Translations under genes and position numbers: made by a program
Assembly: GCA_947165155.1 (NCBI GenBank)
Contig: CAMUZI010000011.1
Location: 1-34,181, forward strand
Origin: an uncultured Clostridia bacterium
GTDB taxonomy: Bacteria; Bacillota; Clostridia; Oscillospirales; Acutalibacteraceae
Direction: 5' to 3'
Length of the DNA stretch: 34,181 nt
The notes under the pieces: model-generated
Told to the model about the DNA's origin: nothing
The model's database searches: none
Seen by the model: only the letters and a program-made list of their open reading frames with translations
Shown: positions 17,811-26,958 of the stretch, one piece after another
How positions within the stretch are numbered: the first letter of the stretch is position 1
Layout of the letters: each line of letters starts with the position of its first letter

Positions 17811-19646
17811 TTATTCAACTGTAACTGATTTTGCTAGATTTCGAGGTTTATCTATGTCACGTTCATGAAGCAATGCAGAATAATACGCAAAAAATTGGAG
17901 TGGAATAACAGATAGTGAAGGTAGAAATATCGAAGGTACCTTTGGAATAGTAATTATATCATCAACACCTACGTCAAACTCTGAAACCTTATCTTCACGA
18001 ACTACCGCAAAACACGAAGCTCCTCTCGCCTGAACCTCACATATGTTACTTAGTGTTTTTTCAAATAATTTTTTGTCGGTCAAGACGGCAATAACTAGAG
18101 TTCCATCTTCAACAAGAGAAATTGTACCGTGTTTAAGCTCTCCTGCAGCATATGCTTCGGAATGTAAGTACGAAAGTTCTTTAAATTTCAATGACCCCTC
18201 TCTACAAACAGCATAATCAATCCCTCTGCCAATGAAAAATATATTATCTCTATCCATATATCTTTTTGAGATTTCAAAAACTTTATCTTTACACTCTAAC
18301 ATTTGCAAAATATAATCTGGAAGAGTAAGCAAATTTTGAATGTATTTCTTCATCGCAAGATCAGATATTACCCCTCTTTTCTTTGAAATATAGAGAACAA
18401 CAAGATACATAATCGAAAGTTGTGCACTAAGAGCCTTCGTAGTAGCAACTCCAATTTCCGGACCCGCCCATGTATAAATAACATAATCAGCCTCTGCGGC
18501 AATAGAGCTCCCTACTACATTTACAACGGCCAGGGTTTTTGCTCCTCTATTTTTAGATTCCCTGAGAGCTGCTAAACTATCTGCTGTTTCTCCAGATTGG
18601 CTTATTATTATAACCAATGTGTGTTCATCTATGACGGGCGACCTATATCTAAACTCTGATGCCAAATCGACTATTGTAGTTATCTTAGCAATTTTTTCGA
18701 ATGAATACTTAACTAACGCACCAACATGGTAAGCAGAACCGCATGCAACAATGTAAATTTTATTTATGTCATCTGGCAAAGAATTTAATTCTGGAATATC
18801 AATTCCGCTATTTTTTATATGAGGAGTAATAGTATCTCTGACCGCAGAAGGTTGTTCCATTATTTCTTTCATTGTAAAGCAATCGAACCCATCTTTTGAA
18901 CTCGATTTTATGTTCCAATCCACAGTTATAACGTCTTTTTTTATTTTCTTTCCGTTGAAATCATAAAAATTAACACTATCATCTTTGAACAAAGCAATTT
19001 CACATTCACCAAGTCTGCAAAACTTTTTTGTTTTACCTATGAAAGCTGAAATGTCAGATGCAATATAGTTTTCGTTTTCTCCATACCCAACGATCAGAGG
19101 AGTATCCTTTTTTACACCAATCATCATGTTTGGATAGTCAGCACAAATTATGCAAAGAGAAAAAGCACCTTCAAGTAAATTTACGGCATCTTTTACTGCT
19201 TTGAAAAAATCGCCGTCATATAAAGTATCTATAAGGGCACAAGCAACCTCAGAATCTGTTTGAGAAGCAAACTTTACATTTCGTCTTTTCAACGATTTTT
19301 TCAATTCAATGTAATTCTCGATTATCCCGTTATGCAAAATAGCAATTTTCCCAGAAGGTCCAATAAAAGGATGGGCATTAACATCGGAGGGCTTCCCGTG
19401 AGTAGCCCACCGGGTGTGTGCTATTCCGACTTTGAATGGTGAATCGTCTGTATCAAAGTTCTCATCTTCCTCTACTGCATTTCTAAGAACCGATATTCTT
19501 CCCTTCTTTTTTATCAGATTAATTTTATGATCATTATAAACAGCTATGCCAGCAGAATCATATCCACGATACTCAAGTTTTTCTAAAGCATCGAGCAAAA
19601 AAGAAGAACAATTTTTTTTTCCAATATATCCAACTATTCCACACAT
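17811..19646 (-). CDS. glmS: Glutamine--fructose-6-phosphate aminotransferase (isomerizing)
   Basis: A 611-aa enzyme making glucosamine-6-phosphate from fructose-6-phosphate and glutamine, the first step to UDP-GlcNAc and peptidoglycan. The start is the ATG at 19646, so that Cys1 (MCGIVGYIG) becomes the N-terminal nucleophile; GAGGTG lies upstream. The glutaminase domain shows RGYDSAGIAV, AHTRWATHG and HNGIIENY. Two SIS domains follow with ISQSGETADSLAAL and LKFKELSYLHSEAYAAGELK. The C-terminal tail PRNLAKSVTVE is canonical. It has its own promoter, 89 bp after the phosphoglucomutase gene. No glmS ribozyme is visible in the short leader. Confidence 0.97.
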   Translation of the reverse strand: MCGIVGYIGKKNCSSFLLDALEKLEYRGYDSAGIAVYNDHKINLIKKKGRISVLRNAVEEDENFDTDDSPFKVGIAHTRWATHGKPSDVNAHPFIGPSGKIAILHNGIIENYIELKKSLKRRNVKFASQTDSEVACALIDTLYDGDFFKAVKDAVNLLEGAFSLCIICADYPNMMIGVKKDTPLIVGYGENENYIASDISAFIGKTKKFCRLGECEIALFKDDSVNFYDFNGKKIKKDVITVDWNIKSSSKDGFDCFTMKEIMEQPSAVRDTITPHIKNSGIDIPELNSLPDDINKIYIVACGSAYHVGALVKYSFEKIAKITTIVDLASEFRYRSPVIDEHTLVIIISQSGETADSLAALRESKNRGAKTLAVVNVVGSSIAAEADYVIYTWAGPEIGVATTKALSAQLSIMYLVVLYISKKRGVISDLAMKKYIQNLLTLPDYILQMLECKDKVFEISKRYMDRDNIFFIGRGIDYAVCREGSLKFKELSYLHSEAYAAGELKHGTISLVEDGTLVIAVLTDKKLFEKTLSNICEVQARGASCFAVVREDKVSEFDVGVDDIITIPKVPSIFLPSLSVIPLQFFAYYSALLHERDIDKPRNLAKSVTVE

Positions 19647-19684
19647 ACACCACACCTCGCAAAAAATACACAAATACATAGGCA

Positions 19685-19713
19685 ATTCTACACACATATA
19701 AGTACAAATTCAA
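19685..19713 (-). promoter_or_regulatory. Sigma-A promoter of glmS
   Basis: On the minus strand TTGAAT (19708-19713), 17 bp and TAGAAT (19685-19690), giving a leader of about 30-35 nt. Confidence 0.8.
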
Positions 19714-19735
19714 CATATAAGATACGTCTAACAAG

Positions 19736-21418
19736 CTAAGACACGCCATTATAGATTCTAACTACCAGATTTTCAATTTTCTTGCACGAATTTAATGATT
19801 GCTCCCTAGTTTTCCCCGTATGAATTATATAAAACTTCACCAATGGCTCAGTACCAGAAGCTCTTAAAAATAATTTGTTACCACCTTCAAATACTATCTC
19901 CAGGATATCCGATTTTTTATCCATATCTAATGGCTCAACTTTACCTTCTATCAAATTATAACTTTCTAATTTTCGATAATCATTTATGAATAGGGCTTCC
20001 GAATTGTTCGTAGTAAAGTGATCTTTAAATCTATTGATTATTTTTTCTATTCTTTCTTTTTTTGTCTCGGCAAAAGAAATGTTTTTTTGCATTTTATATC
20101 CAAACTTTTGATAGAGCATGTTCAAAACGTCAATGCAACTCAGGTTTCTTTCCTTATAGTATGAAACTATTCTGCAAAAAAATGCAGAAGAAGAAACTCC
20201 ATCCTTATCGCGAATGAAAGGGTACAACAAAAAACCATTACTTTCCTCAAACCCCAAAATAAACGAATTCAAAGCATTACTCTTCTCGAGTTTATGAATT
20301 TCTTTAGATATATACTTGAACCCCGGAAGCGTCTGTATGACTTTTACATTATGAGCTTTTGCTATCTCACCACACAACCCTCCACTAACAATACTTTTGA
20401 TTATGCAAGGATTTCTACAAATTCTATTTTTCGTTTCAATCATAAAATGAAGAAATAACGCCGCTATTTCGATTCCACTTAAAATTATATAAGAATCCAA
20501 GTGGCGAACAGACAGTCCCAATCGATCACCATCGGGATCATTTAATATAACGACATCCGAACCACGAGATTCAGCCAACTTCAACGCCAAGTTAAACGAA
20601 TCTTCATTCTGCGGATCAGGCCGCCAACATGTTGAAAAATTACAATCTGGATTTTTTTGTTCTTCAACGATATGAAAATTTCTAAGCGATCTAAATAAAC
20701 TACAAAAAGTTTTCGACGCACAACCGTTCAGAGGAGAATACACAACATCAATACCACACAGGTCTTCAACATTCACTTCATTTCGAATATTACAAACATA
20801 TTCATTCGTTATTTCTTCACCAATGTATACAATATCACCATCCGAAAGTGAACGCACCAGCTCTTTTTTGTTGAAATCAAAAACATCCTTGCTATTTATT
20901 ATATCCGATAAACCATTAACATCTACAGGTTGTGCACCATACTCGTTGTAAACCTTATACCCATTGTACTCTGGAGGATTATGACTAGCGGTTATCATCA
21001 CTCCGGCAGAACACTTCATCTTCCTTATAGCAAAAGAAAAAACACCAATCGGAGAAGGCTCTTTAAAAAGATAAACCTTAATGCCACTAGCGGCAAATAC
21101 CTCAGCCGAAGCTACGGCAAACTCCTCCGAAAACTTTCTAGTATCATAGGAAATGACCACAGAGGGACTTAGAAACCTACCTTTTAAGAACTCAGAATAA
21201 CACTGTGAAAGATGAGAAACCGTCACAACATTTATCCTATTCGTACCAACTCCAATTAATCCCCTCGCACCGGCCGTTCCAAGAACTAACATAGAGTCAA
21301 AGCGACTGGATATCTCAGACCCATTACCTCCCAACAATGCTAACTCACTACTTAAAGCCCTATTCCCTCTCAACTTATCTCGCCAATGCAAATAACGAGA
21401 ATATGAAATATCAAACAT
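19736..21418 (-). CDS. Phosphoglucomutase/phosphomannomutase (alpha-D-phosphohexomutase)
   Basis: A 560-aa enzyme interconverting hexose 1- and 6-phosphates through a phosphoserine. All four family motifs are present: TASHNPPEYNGYKVY with catalytic Ser145, the metal loop DPDGDRLG, the sugar loop GFEESNGF and the phosphate loop ASGTEPLVKF. Length and N-terminus fit the PgcA-type enzyme of Firmicutes rather than the shorter GlmM (about 450 aa). The ATG at 21418 shares one base with the rplA stop (TGATG), so translation is probably coupled. Its place between rplA and glmS is unusual. It may supply glucose-1-phosphate for glycans; backing up GlmM is a speculation. Confidence 0.93.
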   Translation of the reverse strand: MFDISYSRYLHWRDKLRGNRALSSELALLGGNGSEISSRFDSMLVLGTAGARGLIGVGTNRINVVTVSHLSQCYSEFLKGRFLSPSVVISYDTRKFSEEFAVASAEVFAASGIKVYLFKEPSPIGVFSFAIRKMKCSAGVMITASHNPPEYNGYKVYNEYGAQPVDVNGLSDIINSKDVFDFNKKELVRSLSDGDIVYIGEEITNEYVCNIRNEVNVEDLCGIDVVYSPLNGCASKTFCSLFRSLRNFHIVEEQKNPDCNFSTCWRPDPQNEDSFNLALKLAESRGSDVVILNDPDGDRLGLSVRHLDSYIILSGIEIAALFLHFMIETKNRICRNPCIIKSIVSGGLCGEIAKAHNVKVIQTLPGFKYISKEIHKLEKSNALNSFILGFEESNGFLLYPFIRDKDGVSSSAFFCRIVSYYKERNLSCIDVLNMLYQKFGYKMQKNISFAETKKERIEKIINRFKDHFTTNNSEALFINDYRKLESYNLIEGKVEPLDMDKKSDILEIVFEGGNKLFLRASGTEPLVKFYIIHTGKTREQSLNSCKKIENLVVRIYNGVS

Positions 21419-22107
21419 CAATTGAACTTACTTACGGAAACTCTAACACTCGGTCCCATGGTGCTAGTCAAATAACATGAACGCACATACTGTCCTTTTG
21501 CAGCTTCAGGGCGCGACTTAACGATAGCATCCATCAGTGCATCAAAATTCTCCAAAAGTTTTTCAACCCCAAAAGAAGCTTTTCCAATAATAGAATGTAT
21601 AATATTATTCTTATCCAACCTATACTCTATCTTACCAGCTTTGATATCCAAAACGGCCTTACCGATCTCAGCCGAAACAGTACCCGCTTTCGGATTTGGC
21701 ATCAATCCCTTGGGCCCCAAAATCTTTCCCAACTTACCAACAATTCCCATCATCCCCGGAGTCGTAACCAAAACATCAAAGTCGAACCATCCAGACTGGA
21801 TTTTAGTGATAAAATCATCACACCCAACAAAATCCGCACCCGCCTCAGAGGCAAACTTTTCATCGTCACCCTTGCAAATTGCCAAAACCCTAACTTTTTT
21901 ACCCGTTCCATTTGGCAAAACAATCGCGCCTCGAACCTGCTGATCAGCGTGCCGAGAATCTACCCCTAACCTTGCATGCAACTCCACCGTCTCATCAAAC
22001 TTAGCAGTTGCCATACTCAAACACAACTTCAATGCCTCATCTGACGAATACGCCTTATCACTACTACGTTTTTTGCTACTTTCAATATATTTTTTTCCTC
22101 TTTTCAT
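21418..22107 (-). CDS. rplA: 50S ribosomal protein L1
   Basis: A 229-aa protein of the L1 stalk that also represses its own operon by binding its mRNA leader. Visible motifs are [16 protein letters not shown], the [15 protein letters not shown] loop, GKIEYRLDK and the C-terminal [10 protein letters not shown]. The ATG at 22107 was chosen because GGAGGAG lies 7 nt upstream. The gene follows rplK, as usual. rplJ and rplL, which normally come next, are replaced by a phosphoglucomutase gene coupled to the rplA stop. Confidence 0.97.
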   Translation of the reverse strand: MKRGKKYIESSKKRSSDKAYSSDEALKLCLSMATAKFDETVELHARLGVDSRHADQQVRGAIVLPNGTGKKVRVLAICKGDDEKFASEAGADFVGCDDFITKIQSGWFDFDVLVTTPGMMGIVGKLGKILGPKGLMPNPKAGTVSAEIGKAVLDIKAGKIEYRLDKNNIIHSIIGKASFGVEKLLENFDALMDAIVKSRPEAAKGQYVRSCYLTSTMGPSVRVSVSKFN

Positions 22108-22164
22108 TTTAAACTCCTCCAAAACAAATGTGGTAATAACGAAACAAATTCTTCCACGGGAAGA

Positions 22165-22590
22165 CTAATCACAAACGGTGATACCTAAACGCTTTGCAGT
22201 ACCAATAATCGTCCTCATGTTAGCTTCGAGAGATGCACCTGTAAGATCGGGTGCTTTCAACTCAGCTATCTCCTTTACTTTACTCTGAGGAATACTGGCT
22301 ATATTTTCCTTATTTGGAGTTCCTGAGCCCTTTTCGACCCCGCAAGCCTTCTTTATGAGAACAGCAGCCGGAGGCGTTTTAGTCACAAACGTAAAAGATC
22401 TATCCGAGTATATCGTAACTATAACCGGTATGATCATGTCCCCCTGGCCCTTCGTTCTATCATTAAACTCCTTAGTGAAGCCCACAATATTTATACCGTG
22501 TGGGCCAAGCGCAGTACCAACTGGGGGCGCGGGAGTCGCCTTGCCCGCGGGAATTTGTATTTTTACTTCAGCAACAACTTTTTTTGCCAT
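22165..22590 (-). CDS. rplK: 50S ribosomal protein L11
   Basis: A 141-aa protein of the GTPase-associated centre. [20 protein letters not shown] is the conserved N-domain that binds 23S rRNA and thiostrepton-type antibiotics. The C-domain has [11 protein letters not shown] and AKRLGITV. The start MAKKVVAEV follows GAGGAG. It lies 20 bp after nusG. Confidence 0.98.
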   Translation of the reverse strand: MAKKVVAEVKIQIPAGKATPAPPVGTALGPHGINIVGFTKEFNDRTKGQGDMIIPVIVTIYSDRSFTFVTKTPPAAVLIKKACGVEKGSGTPNKENIASIPQSKVKEIAELKAPDLTGASLEANMRTIIGTAKRLGITVCD

Positions 22591-22610
22591 AAAATATCTC
22601 CTCAATAAAA

Positions 22611-23135
22611 TTAAACTAAAGCCACCTTCTCCAGCCCCAAAGAAACTCGGGTCTGTCGGCCCAAAATGTTAACACCAACTGTAACCAAATCTGCAGGCAC
22701 ATCAAGAGCAATAACAACACCACTTTCACCGCTTAATGGGCCATCAATAATCGAGACTGTATCTCCTAACTTGTATGATACCTCAACCGAAGCTTTTTTC
22801 TCAACACCAAATATCTCGCTTTCTTCCTCTGTAAGAGGAGTAGGATTATACGGATCCCCGGCAAAGCCATAACACCCCCTGATGCTAGTCAAAAACTGCC
22901 AAATCCTATCCGTTAAGGCCATTTTTACAAAGACATACCCTGGAAAAAGCTTTCTAGTTTTTTTCAACTTCTTACCATTTCTTATCTCTTCCACATCTTC
23001 TCTGGGAACTTTTACTTCAAACAACAGATCCTCAAGTCCTAAATTTCCAACGCCTGTCAAAATACTAGAAGAAACCTTGTCTTCATACCCCGAAAATGTC
23101 TGCAACACATACCACCGAGCCTCTTCAGGATCCAT
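22611..23135 (-). CDS. nusG: Transcription termination/antitermination factor NusG
   Basis: A 174-aa factor that binds the beta' clamp helices of RNA polymerase. The N-terminal NGN domain starts [16 protein letters not shown] and contains FPGYVFVKM. The KOW domain holds [15 protein letters not shown]. The start at 23135 has AGGAGG about 6 nt upstream. It is transcribed with secE, rplK and rplA. Confidence 0.97.
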   Translation of the reverse strand: MDPEEARWYVLQTFSGYEDKVSSSILTGVGNLGLEDLLFEVKVPREDVEEIRNGKKLKKTRKLFPGYVFVKMALTDRIWQFLTSIRGCYGFAGDPYNPTPLTEEESEIFGVEKKASVEVSYKLGDTVSIIDGPLSGESGVVIALDVPADLVTVGVNILGRQTRVSLGLEKVALV

Positions 23136-23158
23136 TCCAACCTCCTAAAACCCAAAAA

Positions 23159-23374
23159 TCAAGAAATCGACATAATCTTACGAAGTATCTCTTGGAAAGA
23201 AACATCGATCGCCCAAACAAAAGTACCAACCAAAAATATCATAACCAAAGTGATCCACGTATTTTTGAAAGTCACTCTTGGAGTTGGCCAGATAACCTTC
23301 TTTATCTCCCTAAAAAAATCTCCGACGCACTCCAAATATCCCTTTTTATTACCCTTAGCCTTACTTTCAACCAC
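23159..23374 (-). CDS. secE: Preprotein translocase subunit SecE
   Basis: A 71-aa single-span subunit clamping SecY. The amphipathic FFREIKKVIWPTPRVT segment is the family signature, followed by one membrane helix (about 40-58). The start is GTG at 23374 with GGGGAG upstream. Many exported proteins in this window would use this translocon. Confidence 0.95.
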   Translation of the reverse strand: MVESKAKGNKKGYLECVGDFFREIKKVIWPTPRVTFKNTWITLVMIFLVGTFVWAIDVSFQEILRKIMSIS

Positions 23375-23396
23375 TCAAATCACTCCCCTTCAAAAA

Positions 23397-23546
23397 TTAC
23401 TTAGTCTCCTTGTGCGCAGTATGTCGCCCACAATATCGACAATATTTATTGAAAGACATCCTATCAGGATTATTCTTCTTATTTTTTGCCGTATCATAAT
23501 TTCTACGCTTACACTCAGAGCAAGCCAACGTTATTTTTACCCTCAT
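23397..23546 (-). CDS. rpmG: 50S ribosomal protein L33
   Basis: A 49-aa protein beginning [20 protein letters not shown], with a second pair CRYC. The two CxxC pairs mark the zinc-binding form of L33. It is the first gene of the secE-nusG-rplK-rplA operon, 22 bp before secE. GGGGG lies 8 nt upstream of the ATG. Confidence 0.95.
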   Translation of the reverse strand: MRVKITLACSECKRRNYDTAKNKKNNPDRMSFNKYCRYCGRHTAHKETK

Positions 23547-23576
23547 AAACCAAACCCCCGACAAAGTATAAATTAA

Positions 23577-23605
23577 ATCATATCAGTAAAAAAAATATTT
23601 GTCAA
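23577..23605 (-). promoter_or_regulatory. Sigma-A promoter of the rpmG-secE-nusG-rplKA operon
   Basis: On the minus strand consensus TTGACA (23600-23605), 17 bp and TATGAT (23577-23582). A perfect 16-bp palindrome GTCAAGATATCTTGAC (23601-23616) overlaps the -35 box and could be an operator. Confidence 0.92.
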
Positions 23606-23754
23606 GATATCTTGACTTATATTTTTTTGTGATTTCTACTACTCTGCAAACAAGCAACAATATAACCAATTTTACACATACCCTCTTCTCGAAAATCAGA
23701 AATACCGTCACAACACACGCAACATCAACAAAGTCTCCAATATAATTAACATCA

Positions 23755-24747
23755 TCAAACAGCTGGCACAACACCAAGAGCTTTGTTTAAATTGCTCATC
23801 TTACTTGATTTTTTCTCTGCAGCCTTAAATTTGACAGTTTTCCCCCTAGTTAACTTAGTCTTATCAGTTTTGACTTCAACTACCCGGCCATTTTTGCTAA
23901 TTCTATCCTTCATTTTTCTATTTTCCATCTCCTGCGCAACTTTATCAGCCATCTTTGCGAGTTCCTTGCATACATCTCGCATTTCCTTACTTTTCCCCGT
24001 AAGCTCTCGCGCCAAGACGTTAAAAACACCAGAAATAGAACCATCTACTATACAACTAGCAGCAGTTGCCACTGACAGTGAAAGAACCATCCAAGCAACA
24101 CTTCTAGTAGTGCTATTCTCAGATCTCGGAAATCTCTCCAACATCTTCCAAAGGACGAATTTAAACACAACAAAACCAATAATACCTGGAAATACAATAG
24201 CCAGCAATATACTAATAACATGTGACAATGCTTCAATACTCGCGGTACTTTTCGCAAGTGAGTCCAAATCTCCCTCCGTAATACATTTCAAAACTCCTCG
24301 ATCCTTCAAGATCTTAAGACGCCCACGAGCTTCCGCCGAATCCGCATTTTTTCCAGTAATACTCCCAAATGAGAAAGGTGTATAAGCTCCATAACAAGAT
24401 GCTTTTTTTCTCACTTTTTGATACTTCGCATTTTCTTCTTTAATGAACTGCTCTATCCAACTTCTAAACGCTTCAGGGGCACAATTCATCATATCCTGTA
24501 TGTCTTTTGTAGACTTATTCCCCCACTCTACACTACTTCCAAACGCATCAGAATCACAATTTACCATATCTTGTATGTCTTTTGTAGACTTATTCCCCCA
24601 CTCTACACTACTTCCAAACGCATCAGAATCACAACTTACCATATCTTGTATGTCTTCTGTAGACTCATTTCTTGGATTAGCACTAGTACTTCCTAAAGCA
24701 CACATACCTGAACATAAAATAGCACATACTTTCCTTAACTTAGACAT
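23755..24747 (-). CDS. Exported membrane protein with three 25-residue tandem repeats
   Basis: A 330-aa protein, not recognised. The signal peptide is about residues 1-24 (MSKLRKVCAILCSGMCALGS). Residues about 27-101 are three tandem 25-aa repeats (KSTKDIQDMVNCDSDAFGSS then VEWGN). Two strong membrane helices follow near 173-195 and 215-240. The C-terminal third is highly basic (Lys-rich), likely cytoplasmic or nucleic-acid/lipid binding. ATG at 24747 was chosen for GAGGT 7 nt upstream. The promoter is at 24806-24834. The repeated acidic unit could be a binding array. Confidence 0.75.
   Translation of the reverse strand: MSKLRKVCAILCSGMCALGSTSANPRNESTEDIQDMVSCDSDAFGSSVEWGNKSTKDIQDMVNCDSDAFGSSVEWGNKSTKDIQDMMNCAPEAFRSWIEQFIKEENAKYQKVRKKASCYGAYTPFSFGSITGKNADSAEARGRLKILKDRGVLKCITEGDLDSLAKSTASIEALSHVISILLAIVFPGIIGFVVFKFVLWKMLERFPRSENSTTRSVAWMVLSLSVATAASCIVDGSISGVFNVLARELTGKSKEMRDVCKELAKMADKVAQEMENRKMKDRISKNGRVVEVKTDKTKLTRGKTVKFKAAEKKSSKMSNLNKALGVVPAV
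24445..24669 (-). repeat. Three 75-bp in-frame tandem repeats
   Basis: Units at 24595-24669, 24520-24594 and 24445-24519 are exactly 75 bp. Units 1 and 2 are nearly identical; unit 3 has diverged in its second half. They encode the 25-aa repeats of the exported protein and are suited to slippage-driven length change. Confidence 0.95.
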
Positions 24748-24805
24748 AAACAATACCTCAAAACAAAATATATTGAATCGAATTTAAAACAACTCGAGTT
24801 CTTTT

Positions 24806-24834
24806 ATTTTATCAAACCTTAAGGCTTTTGTCAA
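24806..24834 (-). promoter_or_regulatory. Sigma-A promoter of the repeat protein gene
   Basis: On the minus strand TTGACA (24829-24834), 17 bp and TAAAAT (24806-24811). The -35 box lies at the edge of an IS relic, so IS arrival may have shaped this promoter. Confidence 0.85.
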
Positions 24835-25325
24835 ACAAGCATTTTTAAACCTCTAGACAAGTAATAAGTTTTGCGAGCAAAGCGTGCAAGATAACGTCGA
24901 AGAAGACGGTTCATACGTTCAACAGCATAAGTATGGATTTGCCGATCAGATGTTTGTTTGGTGGAATAATTCACATACTGGGAATTTATCTGTAGCATAA
25001 AATTTAGCCTCAATATGCGAAATGTTTTCACAAAGTCTCTCAAAACTCTCAGAACTGCGGTCACCTACGAAAAAACCAACAAGTTCTCTAGTCTCTCGAT
25101 TTACAGCCGTCCAGAACCATATTTTTTTAAAATCCACACATATTTCATCAAGTTCTAAAATATTCGTTTTCTTGAAATGTCCTCATTTTACGTATTTTAT
25201 CTGCAGTCTGGTTTACCCAATTTACTACAAACACGTGACTAACGTGAAGTAATCTTTCAATTCTTCTAAATCCATTACCTTCCAAGTAATATTTTATTGC
25301 TTTTTGTTTTATATCTTCTGGATGA
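24831..25325 (-). mobile_element. IS1-family relic, truncated at both ends
   Basis: The transposase C-terminal half reads TAVNRETRELVGFFVGDRSS and VERMNRLLRRYLARFARKTY, but frameshifts separate the parts. The N-terminal piece (about 25150-25325) still shows GNGFRRIERLL and VNWVNQTADKI. It lacks clear terminal inverted repeats and abuts the miniature element at 25326. It is inactive. Confidence 0.85.
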
Positions 25326-25459
25326 CACTGCTAAAAATGAATAGAAATCGTGAAACTATCACCCGAAAAATGAAAGAATAAAGTCTGCTGATCACTCTAT
25401 TGTTTTTTTAATTGGTTACTCGAGTTATTTTGCTTTATCTATCTACTTTTAGCAATACC
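25326..25459. mobile_element. Miniature element with IS1-like ends (MITE-like)
   Basis: The left end CACTGCTAAAAATGAATAG and the right end, read on the minus strand as GGTATTGCTAAAAGTAGATA, match the opposite termini of the full-length IS at 29659-30360. About 90 bp of non-coding DNA lies between. It has the same layout as 4112-4254. It could also be two juxtaposed IS ends left by a deletion. Confidence 0.5.
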
Positions 25460-25467
25460 GAGCAGAT

Positions 25468-25496
25468 TTGACCAGTTTTTTTTGGTGTGATAAAAT
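25468..25496 (+). promoter_or_regulatory. Sigma-A promoter of tRNA-Leu
   Basis: TTGACC (25468-25473), 17 bp and TAAAAT (25491-25496), 32 bp before the tRNA. Confidence 0.78.
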
Positions 25497-25528
25497 CGAG
25501 GAATTGTTTTTTGTTGGACGTGTGATTG

Positions 25529-25611
25529 GCGGATGTGGCGAAATTGGTATACGCGCTAGGTTTAGGTCCTAGTGGGGAACTGTGCAGGTTCGAATCCTGT
25601 CATCCGCACCA
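25529..25611 (+). tRNA. tRNA-Leu (anticodon TAG)
   Basis: 83-nt tRNA with acceptor GCGGATG/CATCCGC, anticodon arm CTAGG-TTTAGGT-CCTAG, a variable arm shorter than in most class II tRNAs, T arm CAGGTTCGAATCCTG and encoded ACCA. Confidence 0.93.
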
Positions 25612-25754
25612 TTGTGTTGTCCCCTAAGTTTATGTAGAGGTGAAAAAAGGATAAAATTAATTAAGTCCATTTTTAAATTTGATAATTAATTTTTTATTAC
25701 TTTAGGTTATTTATTCAACAATTAATCGGAGAAGTAATTTTTTTTGCGAGCAAA

Positions 25755-26168
25755 TTAGGGTAAAAAGTTACTTTTAAAATTCTGTAAATCTTCCAAAATT
25801 TGTTGCACATCAGCTTTATAGTTAATTGACTGGAATGTGCTGCTTCATTTGCTAATGCAACAAACTCAAACGAATCAAACTTGAAAAATAATGGTAAACT
25901 TGTAAAAAACGCACCACAAAATCTCTGATTCGCAGAAATTTTGAGTAGTAAAAATTCATCTGTTACATATTAAGGCTGATATTTGCAGAGAGTACAAAAG
26001 CTCTCCTTTTAATTTTCTTTGTATCAAATTTCAACATGTTGTTTATGTGATCTTTGATATCATTCACACAATTATTATTCTGGGCTTCGGATATTTAAAA
26101 GTATTTATCTCCGATTTAGTAGTACTAAAGGTGCTTTGTGTAATAGTTTTTGAGTCCAACAAATACAT
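25755..26168 (-). pseudogene. Frameshifted relic of an unidentified gene
   Basis: Read across at least three frame changes, the minus strand gives a coherent protein-like sequence. It runs MYLLDSKTITQSTF, NNNCVNDIKDHINNMLKFDT, KKIKRRAFVLSANISLN, TDEFLLLKISANQRFCGAFF, LPLFFKFDSFEFVALANEAA, INYKADVQQILEDLQNFKSN and ends FLP. The last part resembles the relic at 3934-4098. I do not recognise the family. It is divergent from the gene at 26187. The rest of 25612-26186 holds nothing I can identify. Confidence 0.5.
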
Positions 26169-26186
26169 ATTTATTGGTGATGATTT

Positions 26187-26936
26187 ATGTTTTTTTCGAT
26201 AGCACTATGTGAAAATAAGACTCAAAAGGGAAGAGCAGACGCAAAAATAAATTCAAATTGCACTTTAATTCATATCACTTTGATAAAAATGCATAAAAAC
26301 ACAAAATATAACGTCGACTTTTTCATAGGCGAAAACGGAAAAGATGGTCTAAAAAGGGGATATATCATAACCGATAGATTCGGAAACTTTAATAATACAA
26401 TAAGATTCTTCCCTAATGAATATGATATGGAAGATTTTAAAAAGATTTCTCTAGTATTAATCTATGAAAACAAAATTTCATCAGGTTCGTGTAATATAGT
26501 CGGTTTTAGAGGTCCAAAATATGATTATAACGAAGCTCTTCTGTGCAAAAACTCAAATTCGATAAATGAATACCAAAAAAATGAAAAATACGACGAATTG
26601 ATCGATTCTCTTCAAGAATATTGGCCATTCCTCACAAAAGTCGAAAATATCAAAACTGTCAAACTCGACCTCAAACAATTTAATAGTCTTAATTTAAACT
26701 GTATTAAAGATTCCATGAACCAATATATTGTGAACAGTCTGAAATTTTACGGATTTATCATCTTTGGCAGGTGCACACGCGGTGACAAATTTATATACAT
26801 GATCGGAATACCCGACAAATATAATCCCTCGCAGGTCATTTCAATGGCAAACATGGGCTCTAATAAATTTTACGGAATTGACTTAACTAAAAAGCCACAA
26901 ATCGGCGATATGGGCTTCTGGTCAATCTACATATAA
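26187..26936 (+). CDS. Conserved clostridial-type protein of unknown function
   Basis: A 249-aa soluble protein without signal or membrane segments. The N-terminal half (about 14-110) looks like a beta-sandwich domain: KGRADAKINSNCTLIHITL, GENGKDGLKRGYI and NFNNTIRFF. The C-terminal half ends with a pattern I associate with uncharacterised clostridial proteins: FYGFIIFGRCTRGDKFIYMI, GIPDKYNPSQ and IGDMGFWSIYI. No enzyme motif is evident. The ribosome-binding site is weak (GGTGATG, 5 nt upstream). It converges on the exported gene at 26959, leaving 22 bp between stops. Confidence 0.7.
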   Translation: MFFSIALCENKTQKGRADAKINSNCTLIHITLIKMHKNTKYNVDFFIGENGKDGLKRGYIITDRFGNFNNTIRFFPNEYDMEDFKKISLVLIYENKISSGSCNIVGFRGPKYDYNEALLCKNSNSINEYQKNEKYDELIDSLQEYWPFLTKVENIKTVKLDLKQFNSLNLNCIKDSMNQYIVNSLKFYGFIIFGRCTRGDKFIYMIGIPDKYNPSQVISMANMGSNKFYGIDLTKKPQIGDMGFWSIYI

Positions 26937-26958
26937 AACAATATGGTCACTATGTCAA

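Noticed and set aside
19647..19735. glmS ribozyme upstream of glmS
   Set aside because: The promoter lies within this 89-bp gap, leaving a leader of about 35 nt, too short for the ~150-nt ribozyme; no core motifs are visible.
23583..23777. A 64-codon minus-strand frame between rpmG and the repeat protein gene
   Set aside because: It lies across the rpmG promoter, has no ribosome-binding site and overlaps the end of the neighbouring gene; composition looks like non-coding AT-rich DNA.
23783..24385. 200-codon plus-strand frame opposite the repeat protein gene
   Set aside because: Its translation is the antisense shadow of a gene with signal peptide, RBS and promoter; no RBS of its own.
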